From Pseudomonas aylmerensis (GTDB lineage: Bacteria > Pseudomonadota > Gammaproteobacteria > Pseudomonadales > Pseudomonadaceae): DNA of 64,000 nucleotides. Each line of letters opens with the position of its first letter. Positions within the stretch are counted from its first letter, which is position 1. Both the position numbers and the translations under genes were made by a program. Shown one piece after another: positions 21,139 to 30,924 of the stretch. The notes beneath the pieces were generated by a model that searched no databases, had not been told where the DNA came from, and saw only the letters and a program-made list of their open reading frames with translations. The stretch is from NCBI RefSeq assembly GCF_001702265.1, contig NZ_MAUE01000010.1:124001-188000 (forward strand), read 5' to 3'.

Positions 21139-22545
21139 TCAGGGCTGCCAACCACCGCCCAGGCTCTGGATCAACGCCACACTGCCCTGGCTGAGCTGCC
21201 CTTGGGTGTCACGCAGGTTCTGTTCGGCTTGCAGCAACACCAGTTGCTGGGTCAACACCGTCTCGCGACTGACCGTGCCCGCACGCAATTGCGCCTCCTG
21301 GCTGCCGAACAGTTGCTGGTTGCGCTGGTAGACCTGCTGGAAGGCATCGGCCTGGGTTTGCAGGTGATTGATCGCCGACAGGTTGTCCTCGACGTTCTGC
21401 AAGGCGCTGAGCACCGTGCCACGGTAGTTTGCGGCGATCTGGTCGTAGCTGGCCTCGGCCTGTTTGACCGCGGCCTCACGGGCGCCGCCGTCGAAGATCG
21501 TCTCTGCCAACGCCGGCCCCAGGGTCCAGATGCGGTTGGGCAAGGAGAACAACCCGCCCAAGGCACTGCCGCGATAACCCAGCTGGGCGGTCAAATCCAG
21601 TGTCGGAAAAAACGCTGCCTCAGCCACGCCGATTTTCGCATTGGCCGCCGCCGCCGAGCGCTCGGCCGCTACCACATCCGGGCGCCGTTGCAGCAAGGTC
21701 GACGGCAGGGTCAGCGGTGGGCGCGGCACGACAAAGCTGAAGTCATTGCGTGGCGCCACGCTGAATTCACTCGGCGCCATGCCCACCAGCACCGCCAATG
21801 CGTGTTCATATTGCTCGCGGTCGCGCTGGGAAGTCTGCAGGTCGGCAATCGAGGTGGTCAGTTGGTCCTGAGCCACCAGCAACTGATCGTTGGTCGCCAC
21901 GCCTTGGGTGAACTGGGCCTGGATCATGGCCAGCAACTGCTGGTTGATCGCCTGTTGCTGCTGGAGCAGGCGCACGTCGATATCCATCTGGCGCAGCGCC
22001 AGGTAGTTACTGGCCACGCTGGAGCTGATGGACAAGCGCACCCCGGCCAGCAACGCATCGGATTGCTGCGCGGCGGCCTGGCTTGACTCGATGCCGCGAC
22101 GCACCTCGCCCCAAAGGTCCGGCTCCCAACTGGCGGTCAACGTCGCGCTGACGCTGTTTTTCACGCCAGTCGACGTGGTGCTGCTGGACGTGGTGCCGTC
22201 ACCGCCCTCGCCGCGCGAACCGGACAAGCCCACGCCCACCGTCGGCCAGAGCCCGGCGCGGCTCGACGCCACTTGCGCCTGGGCCAGCCGATACGCGGCT
22301 TCAGCGGCAATGATCGACTGGTTGGCCTGGGCCGAGCGCGCCACCAGGTCATTCAACACCGGGTCCTGGTACGCCAGCCACCATTGGCTGTCCAACGCGC
22401 CCTGGGGATTGGACGCCGCGCGTTGCCACTGCGCGCCCTCCTTGAAGGTCTGCGGCAGCGGCATCGCAGGCTTTTGATAGTCGGGCCCGACCATGCAACC
22501 ACCGAGTACCAGGCTTAACAACAGCACGCTGTCTGTGAGTTTCAT
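21139..22545 (-). CDS. opmB: RND efflux outer-membrane channel lipoprotein (OpmB/NodT type)
   Basis: The 468-aa protein is a TolC/OprM-like outer-membrane factor with a lipobox LVLGGC (Cys17) followed by MVGPDYQKP, which is typical for this class. Two outer-membrane efflux domains repeat, with coiled-coil segments such as LAQAQVASSRAGLWPTVGV and NVEDNLSAINHLQTQADAFQQ. Its ATG overlaps the muxC stop by 4 nt (ATGA), so it is the last gene of muxABC-opmB. Confidence 0.9.
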   Translation of the reverse strand: MKLTDSVLLLSLVLGGCMVGPDYQKPAMPLPQTFKEGAQWQRAASNPQGALDSQWWLAYQDPVLNDLVARSAQANQSIIAAEAAYRLAQAQVASSRAGLWPTVGVGLSGSRGEGGDGTTSSSTTSTGVKNSVSATLTASWEPDLWGEVRRGIESSQAAAQQSDALLAGVRLSISSSVASNYLALRQMDIDVRLLQQQQAINQQLLAMIQAQFTQGVATNDQLLVAQDQLTTSIADLQTSQRDREQYEHALAVLVGMAPSEFSVAPRNDFSFVVPRPPLTLPSTLLQRRPDVVAAERSAAAANAKIGVAEAAFFPTLDLTAQLGYRGSALGGLFSLPNRIWTLGPALAETIFDGGAREAAVKQAEASYDQIAANYRGTVLSALQNVEDNLSAINHLQTQADAFQQVYQRNQQLFGSQEAQLRAGTVSRETVLTQQLVLLQAEQNLRDTQGQLSQGSVALIQSLGGGWQP

Positions 22546-25500
22546 GCGCTTGCTTCCTTATGCCGTCCCAGGCGCTGGGACGCCCGGTCGAGCCACAGGT
22601 AAATCACCGGGGTGGTGTACAGCGTCAGCACCTGGCTGAGCAGCAACCCGCCAATAATCGAAATCCCCAGCGGCCGGCGCAGTTCCGAGCCATAGCCGGT
22701 GCCCAGCACCAGCGGCAGCGCGCCGAGGATCGCCGCCAGGGTGGTCATCATGATCGGCCGGAAGCGGATCAGGCACGCACGGCGAATGGCCGCCTTGGCC
22801 GTGAGCCCGAATTCGCGCCGTTCAGTGATCGCGAAGTCGATCATCATGATCGCGTTCTTCTTGACGATGCCGATCAACAAAATCACGCCCACCAGCGCGA
22901 TGATCGACAGTTCGGTGCCGGTCAGCAGCAACGCGATCAAGGCACCGACACCCGCCGAAGGCAAGGTGGAAAGAATCGTCAGCGGGTGCATCAGGTTTTC
23001 ATACAGAATGCCCAGCACGATATACACCGAGAGCAATGCCGCGACGATCAGCAACGGCTCGCTGGCCACCGACGACTGGAACACTTGGGCGGTGCCGGCG
23101 AACTGCCCGACCACACTGGCGGGCATGCGAAGTTGCTTCACCGCGTCGTCGACCAAGGCGGTGGCCTGGCCGATGGACGTGCCGGGCGCCAGGTTGAACG
23201 AGACCGTCACCGCCGGAAAACTGCCCTGGTGACTGATGGAAATCGCCGTGCGCGCCACCGAATCATCGGCAATCGCCGACAGTGGCACCAAGGTCGACTG
23301 CGCCGCCAGGTTGGGCGCGGCGACGCTGCCTTTGCTGGCTAGCGCCGCGCTGCCCACCGGCACATAAATGCCCTTGAGCGCCGACGGGTCGGTCCAGTAT
23401 TCGGGGGCGATTTCCATCACCACGTGGTACTGGTTGGCGGCGCGGTAGAGGGTCGAGACCTGGCGCTGGCCAAAGGCGTCGTACAGCGTCTGGTCGACGG
23501 CCGACATGCTCACCCCGAGCCGCGCCGCCGTGTCGCGGTTGATGCCGACATTGGCCAGCAGGCTGTTGTCCTGCTGGTCGGTGTTCAGGTCGGTCAACTG
23601 CGGCAGCTTGCGCAACACAGCCACCACCTTCGGCACCCACTCGTCCAGGGATGACTGGTCATCGGCGGTGAGCGTGTACTGATATTGCGCGCCGCTTTGC
23701 CGGCCGCCTACGGTGATGTCCTGGGCCGACTGCAGAAACAGCTTGGTGCCGGGCAAGTCACCGAGGGCGTGGCGGATTTGCCCGATCACCTGGGTGGCGT
23801 CGTCCTTGCGCTCGTCCAGTGGCTTGAGCAGCACGAACATCTGCGCACTGTTGACCGCCCCACCGCCACCGCCGCCGCCACCGACAAACCCGGCGGCGGT
23901 TTCCACATTGGGGTTGGTCATGACCTTGCGGTTGATCTCGGTGAAGTCCTTCTGCATCGCCCCGTAGGAAATACTCTGGTTGGCCAGGATGCTGCCCTGC
24001 AGGCGGCCGGTGTCTTCCTGGGGAAAAAAGCCCTTGGGCACCAGCACATACAGCACCCCGGCCAGCACGATCACCAGCACCGTGACCAGGCCCATCAGGA
24101 TCGAATGCTCGATGACCCACCCCAGGGTCCGGTCATAGAAACGGTGAAAACGCGAATCCGGGTGTTCATCGCCTTCGTGCAGCTCCTTGGGCGCCCGCAG
24201 CAACACGCTGGCGAGCATCGGCGTGACCGTCAGCGAGATCAGCATCGAGATGACGATCGCCACCGACAGCGATACCGAAAACTCACGGAACAGCCGCCCG
24301 ACAATCCCGCCCATCAACAGCAGCGGAATGAACACCGCGACCAGCGACACGCTGATGGTCAGCACAGTGAAGCCGACCTCCTTGGCGCCATTCAGCGCGG
24401 CCTGGACCCGGCTCTCGCCTTTCTCCAGGTGGCGCATGATGTTTTCCACCACCACGATGGCATCGTCCACCACAAACCCGGTGGAAATGGTCAGCGCCAT
24501 CAACGACAGGTTATTCAGGCTGTAGCCGAGGAAGTACATCGCGCCGAAGGTGCCGAGCAACGACAGCGGCACCACGATCGCCGGCACCAGCGTGCTGCGC
24601 CAGTCGCGGAAAAACCCGAACGTCACCAGCGTCACCAGCAGGATCGACGCCAGCAGGGTCACTTCCACATCATGCAGCGAGGCGCGGATGGTGGTGGTGC
24701 GGTCCATCAACAGGTTGAGCTTGATCGACGCCGGGATCGAGCTTTGCAGAAACGGTAGCGAGGCTTTTACCGCGTCCACCGTGTCGATCACATTCGCGCC
24801 GGGTTGCTTGAACACCACCAGCAACACCGCCGGCTTGCCGTTGGACAGGCCGAAGTTGCGCAGGTCCTGCACGTCTTCGCGCACGTAGCCGAGGTCCGCG
24901 ATGCGGATCAGGTCGCCGTTGTGTTCCTTGACCACCAACGGGCCGTAGTCGTCGGTGTTGAGCAGCATGTCATTGGCGCCAATCCCGTAGGAGCGGTCAC
25001 CGATTGCCACGTTGCCCTTGGGCAGGTTGGCATTCGAGGCACTGATGACCTGGCGCACCTGCTCCAGGCTGACGCCGTACTGGTTGAGGCGATCCGGGTT
25101 GAGCTCCACGCGCACCGCCGGCAGCGCACCGCCGCCGACCGTCACGTCGCCGACGCCGGTGGTCTGCAACAGTTTCTGCTCCAGCAGGGTCGAGGCCACG
25201 TCGTACATCTGCCCCGGCGTGGCGCTGTCGGAGGTCAGGCTGATGATCATGATCGGCGAGTCGGCCGGGTTGACCTTGCGATAGGTCGGGTTGCCGGACA
25301 GGTCACTCGGCAGGTTGGTGCGCGCCGCGTTGATCGCTGCCTGCACGTCGCGCGCGGCGCCGTCGATATCGCGGTTGAGGTCAAACTGCAGGGTGATGCG
25401 GGTGGAGCCGAGGCTGCTGGCGGAGGTCATTTGCGTGACCCCGGCGATCTGCCCGAACTCGCGCTCCAGCGGCGTGGCCACCGAACTGGCGACGGTATTG

Positions 25501-25667
25501 GGGTCGGCGCCAGGCAACGAGGCACTGACGCTGATGGTGGGGAAATCCACCTCCGGCAACGGCGCCACCGGCAACAGCATAAAGGCCAGCGCGCCGAACA
25601 GCGCCAGCCCCGCCGCCATCAGGGTGGTGGCGATGGGGCGATGGACAAACGGCGCGCTGAGGTTCAT
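22542..25667 (-). CDS. muxC: RND multidrug efflux transporter subunit MuxC
   Basis: The 1041-aa inner-membrane RND pump has 12 transmembrane helices and two large periplasmic loops. Proton-relay Asp residues are in TM4 (GFVVDDAIVVVENIMRH), and RND signatures such as GFFPQEDTGRLQG are present. A Gly-rich run (about residues 597-604, GGGGGGGG) in a periplasmic loop is a local peculiarity. In the Mux/Mdt systems two different RND subunits form a hetero-trimer; MuxB is the upstream overlapping gene (4 nt). Confidence 0.92.
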   Translation of the reverse strand: MNLSAPFVHRPIATTLMAAGLALFGALAFMLLPVAPLPEVDFPTISVSASLPGADPNTVASSVATPLEREFGQIAGVTQMTSASSLGSTRITLQFDLNRDIDGAARDVQAAINAARTNLPSDLSGNPTYRKVNPADSPIMIISLTSDSATPGQMYDVASTLLEQKLLQTTGVGDVTVGGGALPAVRVELNPDRLNQYGVSLEQVRQVISASNANLPKGNVAIGDRSYGIGANDMLLNTDDYGPLVVKEHNGDLIRIADLGYVREDVQDLRNFGLSNGKPAVLLVVFKQPGANVIDTVDAVKASLPFLQSSIPASIKLNLLMDRTTTIRASLHDVEVTLLASILLVTLVTFGFFRDWRSTLVPAIVVPLSLLGTFGAMYFLGYSLNNLSLMALTISTGFVVDDAIVVVENIMRHLEKGESRVQAALNGAKEVGFTVLTISVSLVAVFIPLLLMGGIVGRLFREFSVSLSVAIVISMLISLTVTPMLASVLLRAPKELHEGDEHPDSRFHRFYDRTLGWVIEHSILMGLVTVLVIVLAGVLYVLVPKGFFPQEDTGRLQGSILANQSISYGAMQKDFTEINRKVMTNPNVETAAGFVGGGGGGGGAVNSAQMFVLLKPLDERKDDATQVIGQIRHALGDLPGTKLFLQSAQDITVGGRQSGAQYQYTLTADDQSSLDEWVPKVVAVLRKLPQLTDLNTDQQDNSLLANVGINRDTAARLGVSMSAVDQTLYDAFGQRQVSTLYRAANQYHVVMEIAPEYWTDPSALKGIYVPVGSAALASKGSVAAPNLAAQSTLVPLSAIADDSVARTAISISHQGSFPAVTVSFNLAPGTSIGQATALVDDAVKQLRMPASVVGQFAGTAQVFQSSVASEPLLIVAALLSVYIVLGILYENLMHPLTILSTLPSAGVGALIALLLTGTELSIIALVGVILLIGIVKKNAIMMIDFAITERREFGLTAKAAIRRACLIRFRPIMMTTLAAILGALPLVLGTGYGSELRRPLGISIIGGLLLSQVLTLYTTPVIYLWLDRASQRLGRHKEASA

Positions 25668-28600
25668 TGCGCCGGGTCCGCTTCAACCGGGCGCCGGCTG
25701 AAGCGCTGTTCCAGCCCGTGCATGGCGAGGAAGATCACCGGGGTGGAAAACAGCGTCAGCAACTGGCTGAGCATCAGCCCGCCAATGATCGCGATGCCCA
25801 GTGGATGGCGCAGTTCCGAGCCGATGCCGGTGCCCAGTGCCAGCGGCACCGCGCCGAACAGCGAGGCCATGCTGGTCATCAGGATCGGCCGAAACCGCAA
25901 CTCCGCCGCCTGCCGGATCGCCGCCACCGGGGTCAGCCCGCCCTCGCGCAGTAGTGCCAGGGCGAAGTCGACCATCATGATGCCGTTCTTCATGACGATG
26001 CCGATCAACAGCACGATGCCGATCAAACCGATGATGTCGAACTGCGTGCCAGTGACCAGCAGCGCAAGCAACGCGCCAAGGGCGGCCGAAAGCAACGTCG
26101 AGAGGATCGTCACCGGGTGCACGAAGCTCTCGTAGAGAATCCCCAGCATCAGGTACACCACCACAATCGCCGCCACCACCAGGAACACCTGGTTGGACAG
26201 CGACGCCTCGAACGTCGCCGCCGCACCCTCAAGGTTGGCCTGCACCGACAGCGGCAGGCCGACCTTGGCCTCGATGTCCTTGAGCCGGGTCACCGCTGCG
26301 CCAAGGGTTTGCCCCGGCGCGAGGTTGAACGACACATCCGCATAGGGAAATTGCCCCAGGCGATTGATGGTCACCCGGGTGCGCACCACCTGCATCGTGG
26401 CCATGCTCGACAGCGGCGCCACGCCGCCGGCGGGAATGTCCACGTACAAGCCGGTGAGCAGATCCGGCAGGTTGCGCGGCGGGTGATCGGTGGCGATCAC
26501 CACGTGGTACTGGTTGAGCTGGGTGTAGATCGTCGACACCTGGCGCTGGCCAAACGCGTCATACAGCACATCGTCGATGGCTTGCGGGGTGATGCCCAGG
26601 CGCGAGGCGGTGGCGCGGTCGAAGGTCAGCTGGATCTGGTTGCCAAACTGCATAGCCTGGCTTTGCACGTCGGTGAACATCGGGTCCTGCTTGATCGCCG
26701 CGAGCAGCTTGTTGGTCCACTGCTCCAGCTCATCCGGGTCGGTGGCTTGCAGGCCCAGGCGATAGCTGGTGGTGGACACCGTGGCGTCCAGCGTCAGGTC
26801 CTGCACCGAGTGCAGGTACAGGCGGATGCCGGCATCGTCGGCGTTGGCATCGGCGAGGCGGCGGATCACTTCGGTGCTGCTGTCGCGCTCGCCTCGGGGC
26901 TTGAGGTTGATCAGCAGGTTGCCCTGGTTGATGGTCGGGTTGGTCTGGTCGATGCCGACGAAGGACGACAGGCTCTGCACCGCCGGATCCTTGAGAATCC
27001 GCGCGGCCAGGCGCTGCTGCTCCACCTGCATCTGCTGGAACGAAATGGTCGGCGCCGCCTGGGAAATCCCCTGGATCAGGCCGGTGTCCTGATCAGGGAA
27101 AAAGCCCTTGGGCATCAGCACCAGTGTCACCAGGGTCAGGGCTGCGGTGAGCACCACCGAGATCAACGTAAGCGTGCGGTGCGCCAGCACCCAATCGAGG
27201 CCCCGCACATAGTGCGTGTTGATGCGGTCGAAGAAATCCACCCGGTGTTCCTGCTGCCGGTGCTTGAGCATCCGCGCGCACATCATCGGCGTGAGCGTCA
27301 GGGAAATCAGCGCGGAGATCACGATAGTCACCGCCACGGTCATGGCGAATTCGCGGAACAGCCGCCCGACCACATCGCCCATGAACAGCAACGGGATCAT
27401 CACCGCGATCAGCGCAATCGACAGCGAGATGATCGTGAAGCCGATCTGCGCCGAGCCCTTGAGGGCCGCCTCCAGCGGCGAGTCACCAGCCTCCAGGTAG
27501 CGCGTGATGTTTTCGATCATCACGATCGCGTCATCCACCACGAAACCGATGGCGATGGTCAGCGCCATCAGCGTCAGGTTGTTGAGGGAAAAGCCCAGGG
27601 CATAGGCCACCGCCAGCGTACCCACCAGCGTCAGCGGGATGGTCACCGCCGGAATGATCGTCGCCGCGACGTTGCGCAGGAAGATGAAAATCACGATCAC
27701 CACCAGCGCGATGGCCATGGCCAATTCGTACTGCACATCGGTGACCGACGCGCGGATGGTCTGGGTGCGGTCGGTGAGCACGTCGACCTTCAATGTGGCA
27801 GGCAAACTGGCGCGCAGCTTGGGCAGCAATTGCTGCACGCGGTCGACCACCTGGATCACGTTGGCGCCAGGCTGGCGCTGGATATTCAACACAATCGACG
27901 GCGTGCTGTTGGTCCAGGCGGCCTGGCGCGGATTCTCGGCGCCCTGGGTCGAACTGGCGATCTGCGACAGGCGAATCGGCGCGCCGTTCTTGTAGGCGAT
28001 CACCAGGTCGCGGTACTCCTCGGCCGATTGCAGTTGGTCGTTGGCGCCGATGGAATACGCCTGGAACTTGCCGTCGATATTGCCCTTGGCCTGGTTGACG
28101 TTGGCGGTGCCCAGCGAGGTGCGCAAGTCATCCAGGGACAGGCCGAGACTGTTCAGCGCCGAGGTATTGGCCTCGACCCGCACCGCCGGGCGCTGGCCGC
28201 CGCTGATGGTGACCAGGCCGACGCCGGTGATCTGCGAAATTTTCTGCGCCAGGCGCGTGTCGGCCAGGTCTTCGATCTTGGTCAGCGGCAGCACATCGGA
28301 GGTCAGCGACAGCGTCAGCACCGGCGCGTCCGCCGGGTTGACCTTGCTGTAGACCGGCGGGTACGGCAGGTTCGCCGGCAGGAAGGTACCGGCCGCGTTG
28401 ATCGCCGCCTGCACTTCTTGTTCGGCGACGTCCAGGGACAACGACAAGTCGAATTGCAGGGTCACCACCGAGGCGCCGTCGGAGCTGGTGGAGTTCATCG
28501 ACTTGAGCCCCGGCATCTCGCCGAGCTGGCGCTCCAGCGGCGCGGTGATCGAGGAGCTGACCACATCCGGGCTGGCGCCGGGGTATTGGGTGAAGACCTG

Positions 28601-28735
28601 GATGGTCGGGTAATCGACCTCGGGCAACGCCGACACCGACAGCAAGTGGTACCCGAGCAACCCGAGCAAGAGCACGGCCACCATCATCAGCGTGGTTGCC
28701 ACCGGGCGTTCGATAAAGGGCCGCGAGACATTCAT
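25664..28735 (-). CDS. muxB: RND multidrug efflux transporter subunit MuxB
   Basis: The 1023-aa RND transporter is the second pump subunit of the pair. It carries the TM4 Asp pair in GFVVDDAIVMIENITRY, the family motif MPKGFFPDQDTGLIQGI and the C-terminal LLIGIVMKNGIMMVDFAL. It overlaps muxC by 4 nt and follows muxA by 13 bp. Such two-pump systems (MuxABC-OpmB, MdtABC) export novobiocin, beta-lactams, bile-salt-like compounds and others; the actual substrate in this organism is not shown. Confidence 0.92.
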   Translation of the reverse strand: MNVSRPFIERPVATTLMMVAVLLLGLLGYHLLSVSALPEVDYPTIQVFTQYPGASPDVVSSSITAPLERQLGEMPGLKSMNSTSSDGASVVTLQFDLSLSLDVAEQEVQAAINAAGTFLPANLPYPPVYSKVNPADAPVLTLSLTSDVLPLTKIEDLADTRLAQKISQITGVGLVTISGGQRPAVRVEANTSALNSLGLSLDDLRTSLGTANVNQAKGNIDGKFQAYSIGANDQLQSAEEYRDLVIAYKNGAPIRLSQIASSTQGAENPRQAAWTNSTPSIVLNIQRQPGANVIQVVDRVQQLLPKLRASLPATLKVDVLTDRTQTIRASVTDVQYELAMAIALVVIVIFIFLRNVAATIIPAVTIPLTLVGTLAVAYALGFSLNNLTLMALTIAIGFVVDDAIVMIENITRYLEAGDSPLEAALKGSAQIGFTIISLSIALIAVMIPLLFMGDVVGRLFREFAMTVAVTIVISALISLTLTPMMCARMLKHRQQEHRVDFFDRINTHYVRGLDWVLAHRTLTLISVVLTAALTLVTLVLMPKGFFPDQDTGLIQGISQAAPTISFQQMQVEQQRLAARILKDPAVQSLSSFVGIDQTNPTINQGNLLINLKPRGERDSSTEVIRRLADANADDAGIRLYLHSVQDLTLDATVSTTSYRLGLQATDPDELEQWTNKLLAAIKQDPMFTDVQSQAMQFGNQIQLTFDRATASRLGITPQAIDDVLYDAFGQRQVSTIYTQLNQYHVVIATDHPPRNLPDLLTGLYVDIPAGGVAPLSSMATMQVVRTRVTINRLGQFPYADVSFNLAPGQTLGAAVTRLKDIEAKVGLPLSVQANLEGAAATFEASLSNQVFLVVAAIVVVYLMLGILYESFVHPVTILSTLLSAALGALLALLVTGTQFDIIGLIGIVLLIGIVMKNGIMMVDFALALLREGGLTPVAAIRQAAELRFRPILMTSMASLFGAVPLALGTGIGSELRHPLGIAIIGGLMLSQLLTLFSTPVIFLAMHGLEQRFSRRPVEADPAQ

Positions 28736-28748
28736 GACCGGCAGCTCC

Positions 28749-29873
28749 TTACTGGGCGACGACTTTTACCGGCGAACCGTCGTCAAGTTTATCGGCACCT
28801 TCGGTGACCACCTGCTCGCCAGGCTTGACGCCGTTGTCGAGGATCGCCGAGACATCGCCCATCGACGGCCCGGTCTTGACGTTGCGCAGCGCGGCCTTGT
28901 CGCCGTTGACCACAAACACGAAATCCCCCTTGCTGCCGTGCTGGATCGCCCGGGTCGGCACCACGGCGACCTGGCTCAAGGTGTCGGCCTTGAGACGCGC
29001 GTTGACGAATTGGTTGGGGAACAGCGCATCACCTGCGTCGTCGAACTGCGCCTTGACCTTGATCGTGCCGGTGCTGGTGTCGACCTGGTTATCCAGGGCC
29101 AGCAGGCTGCCGGTGGCCAGCAGGGTCTTTTTATTGCGGTCGTAGGCCAGCACGGTCACGCTGCCACGGGCCATGGCCTGGTCGATGCTGCCCAGGTCAT
29201 CTTCGGGCACGGCAAACACCACCGTGGCCGGGTTCATCTGGGTAATGACCACAATGCCGGTGGTGCTGGTAGTGGTCACGTAGTTGCCGGGGTCGACCAG
29301 CCGCAGGCCAACCACGCCATCGACCGGCGAGGTGATGGTGCAGTAGCTCAGTTGCACGTCGAGGTTTTGCACATTGCCCTGGTCGGCGGCGACGGTGCCC
29401 TGCTGCTCCTGCACCAGGGCGGCCTGGGTGTCGAGGGTTTGCTGGCTGGTGGAGCCGGCCTTGACCAGGTCGCGATAGCGGGCCAGGTCGCGCTGGGCAT
29501 TGCTCAATACCGCCTGGTCGTGCGCCAGCGTGCCCTTGGCCACAGCCAATTGCGCCTTGAGCGCACGGTCGTCGATGCGGGCGATGACCTGGCCCTTGCT
29601 GACGTGCTGGCCTTCCTTGAATTCGACGCTGCTGAGGATGCCGTCGACCTGGCTGACCACCGTGACGCTGCGTGTCGGGGTCACGGTGCCGAGGGCGTCG
29701 ATGTACACCGGCACATCCTGCAAGGCGACGGGCACCACGGCCACCGGTTCACCTGTGGGTGCAGGCTTGCCCTTGTGCTGCGCGGTGAAGAAATGGAGAC
29801 CCAGGACAATCGCCAGTACCACCAGGACGACGCCCGCCAGCCAGGCGAACGTGCGTCGTTTGCTTTTCTCCAC
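28749..29873 (-). CDS. muxA: RND efflux periplasmic adaptor MuxA
   Basis: The 374-aa membrane fusion protein has an uncleaved-looking N-terminal helix (FAWLAGVVLVVLAIVLGLHFF), a barrel-sandwich/lipoyl part (GTVTPTRSVTVVSQVDGILSSVEFKEGQHVSKG), a coiled-coil hairpin (about 115-185, with LVQEQQGTVAADQGNVQNLDVQL) and beta-barrel domains. It is the first gene of the operon. The TetR gene upstream is divergent and separated by about 240 bp; that regulator is more likely linked to gcl (see its entry), so mux regulation is unresolved. Confidence 0.92.
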   Translation of the reverse strand: MEKSKRRTFAWLAGVVLVVLAIVLGLHFFTAQHKGKPAPTGEPVAVVPVALQDVPVYIDALGTVTPTRSVTVVSQVDGILSSVEFKEGQHVSKGQVIARIDDRALKAQLAVAKGTLAHDQAVLSNAQRDLARYRDLVKAGSTSQQTLDTQAALVQEQQGTVAADQGNVQNLDVQLSYCTITSPVDGVVGLRLVDPGNYVTTTSTTGIVVITQMNPATVVFAVPEDDLGSIDQAMARGSVTVLAYDRNKKTLLATGSLLALDNQVDTSTGTIKVKAQFDDAGDALFPNQFVNARLKADTLSQVAVVPTRAIQHGSKGDFVFVVNGDKAALRNVKTGPSMGDVSAILDNGVKPGEQVVTEGADKLDDGSPVKVVAQ

Positions 29874-30113
29874 GGTTTCTCTCTCGAACGCCGAAATCAG
29901 GATAGACCGACCGCTGCAATGAGTCGGTGGCTGACCTGAACTCTAGCAGCACGCCCGGCGTAAGCCTGTACAACCTTGAATGCGTTCAGCATCAAGACAG
30001 ACAATCTGACGCAAGCCCCCGGCCTGCAAGGCCTGGAGTAGGATTCTTGAGCGCTGCGCAAGGCCGGTGCTACCATGCGCAACCGCCTGTCCTGGCAAGG
30101 AAAACCCTGGTTT

Positions 30114-30719
30114 ATGAGCACCATTCGCGAGCGCAACAAAGAAAAGATCCTGCGGGCGGCCAGCGAGGAGTTTGCCGACAAGGGCTTCGCCGCGACCAAA
30201 ACCAGCGACATCGCCGCCAAGGCCGGGCTGCCCAAGCCCAATGTCTATTACTACTTCAAGTCCAAGGACAACCTCTATCGCGAGGTGCTCGAAAGCATTA
30301 TCGAGCCGATCCTGGCAGCGTCCACGCCGTTCAATCCCGAGGGTGAGCCGTCGGTGGTGCTGAGCAACTACATCCGCTCGAAAATCCGCATCTCCCGCGA
30401 CCTGCCCTTCGCCTCCAAGGTATTCGCCAGCGAAATCATGCACGGCGCGCCACACCTCAGTGCCGACCAGGTTGAACAACTCAACGCCCAGGCCAAGCAC
30501 AACATCGACTGCATCCAGAACTGGGTAGATCGCGGCCTGATCGCCGCCATTGACCCCAATCACCTGATGTTCAGCATCTGGGCAGCGACGCAGACCTATG
30601 CGGATTTCGATTGGCAAATCTCGGCGGTGACCGGAAAGGCCAAATTGGACGAGGCGGACTATGAAGCGGCGGCGCAGACGATCATCCGGTTGGTGCTCAA
30701 GGGGTGTGAGCCGGACTGA
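30114..30719 (+). CDS. TetR-family regulator with RutR-like C-terminal domain
   Basis: The 201-aa protein has an N-terminal TetR helix-turn-helix (ILRAASEEFADKGFAATKTSDIAAKAGLPKPNVYYYFKSKDNLYREVL, residues about 10-58) and a RutR/YcdC-type C-terminal domain (FASEIMHGAPHLSADQVEQLNAQAKH...WAATQTYADFDWQI). A frame extends 13 codons upstream, but MSTIRERNKEK at 30114 is the likely start. Known members of this subgroup sit beside or regulate gcl/purine-nitrogen genes in pseudomonads, and the neighbour order TetR-GlcG-gcl-hyi-glxR is conserved in P. aeruginosa as I recall it. A 17-nt imperfect palindrome at 30046-30062 (CTTGAGCGCTGCGCAAG) could be an autoregulatory site. It is also divergent from mux, so both targets are possible. 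Confidence 0.8.
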   Translation: MSTIRERNKEKILRAASEEFADKGFAATKTSDIAAKAGLPKPNVYYYFKSKDNLYREVLESIIEPILAASTPFNPEGEPSVVLSNYIRSKIRISRDLPFASKVFASEIMHGAPHLSADQVEQLNAQAKHNIDCIQNWVDRGLIAAIDPNHLMFSIWAATQTYADFDWQISAVTGKAKLDEADYEAAAQTIIRLVLKGCEPD

Positions 30720-30805
30720 TGGAGGGGGGTGTCTGCATCGCAGGCAAGCCAGCGCCTGCATTTCTAAGGTGTTGAACACAAAATGTTCGAATCCCTCCAC
30801 CCCCA

Positions 30806-30833
30806 GTGGGAGCGGGCTTGCTCGCGAAAGCGG
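30806..30833. repeat. Single class A REP upstream of the RAYT
   Basis: A REP copy with core GGGAGCGGGCTTGCTCGCGA reads in the plus direction, 91 bp before the RAYT start. It has no paired copy on this side, so it may be the 5' REP of the RAYT locus. Confidence 0.8.
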
Positions 30834-30924
30834 CCTTCCAGACACATCCTGCCAAAAGCCTGGCGCCCAGCATTGATCGGCGGGATCTAGCCTCTCAGGA
30901 CACCACTTGAAGAGAGGCCAAGGA

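Noticed and set aside
26117..28807. Open frame of 896 aa opposite muxB
   Set aside because: Antisense shadow; the product is Arg/His/Gln-rich with no family features, and muxB is certain.
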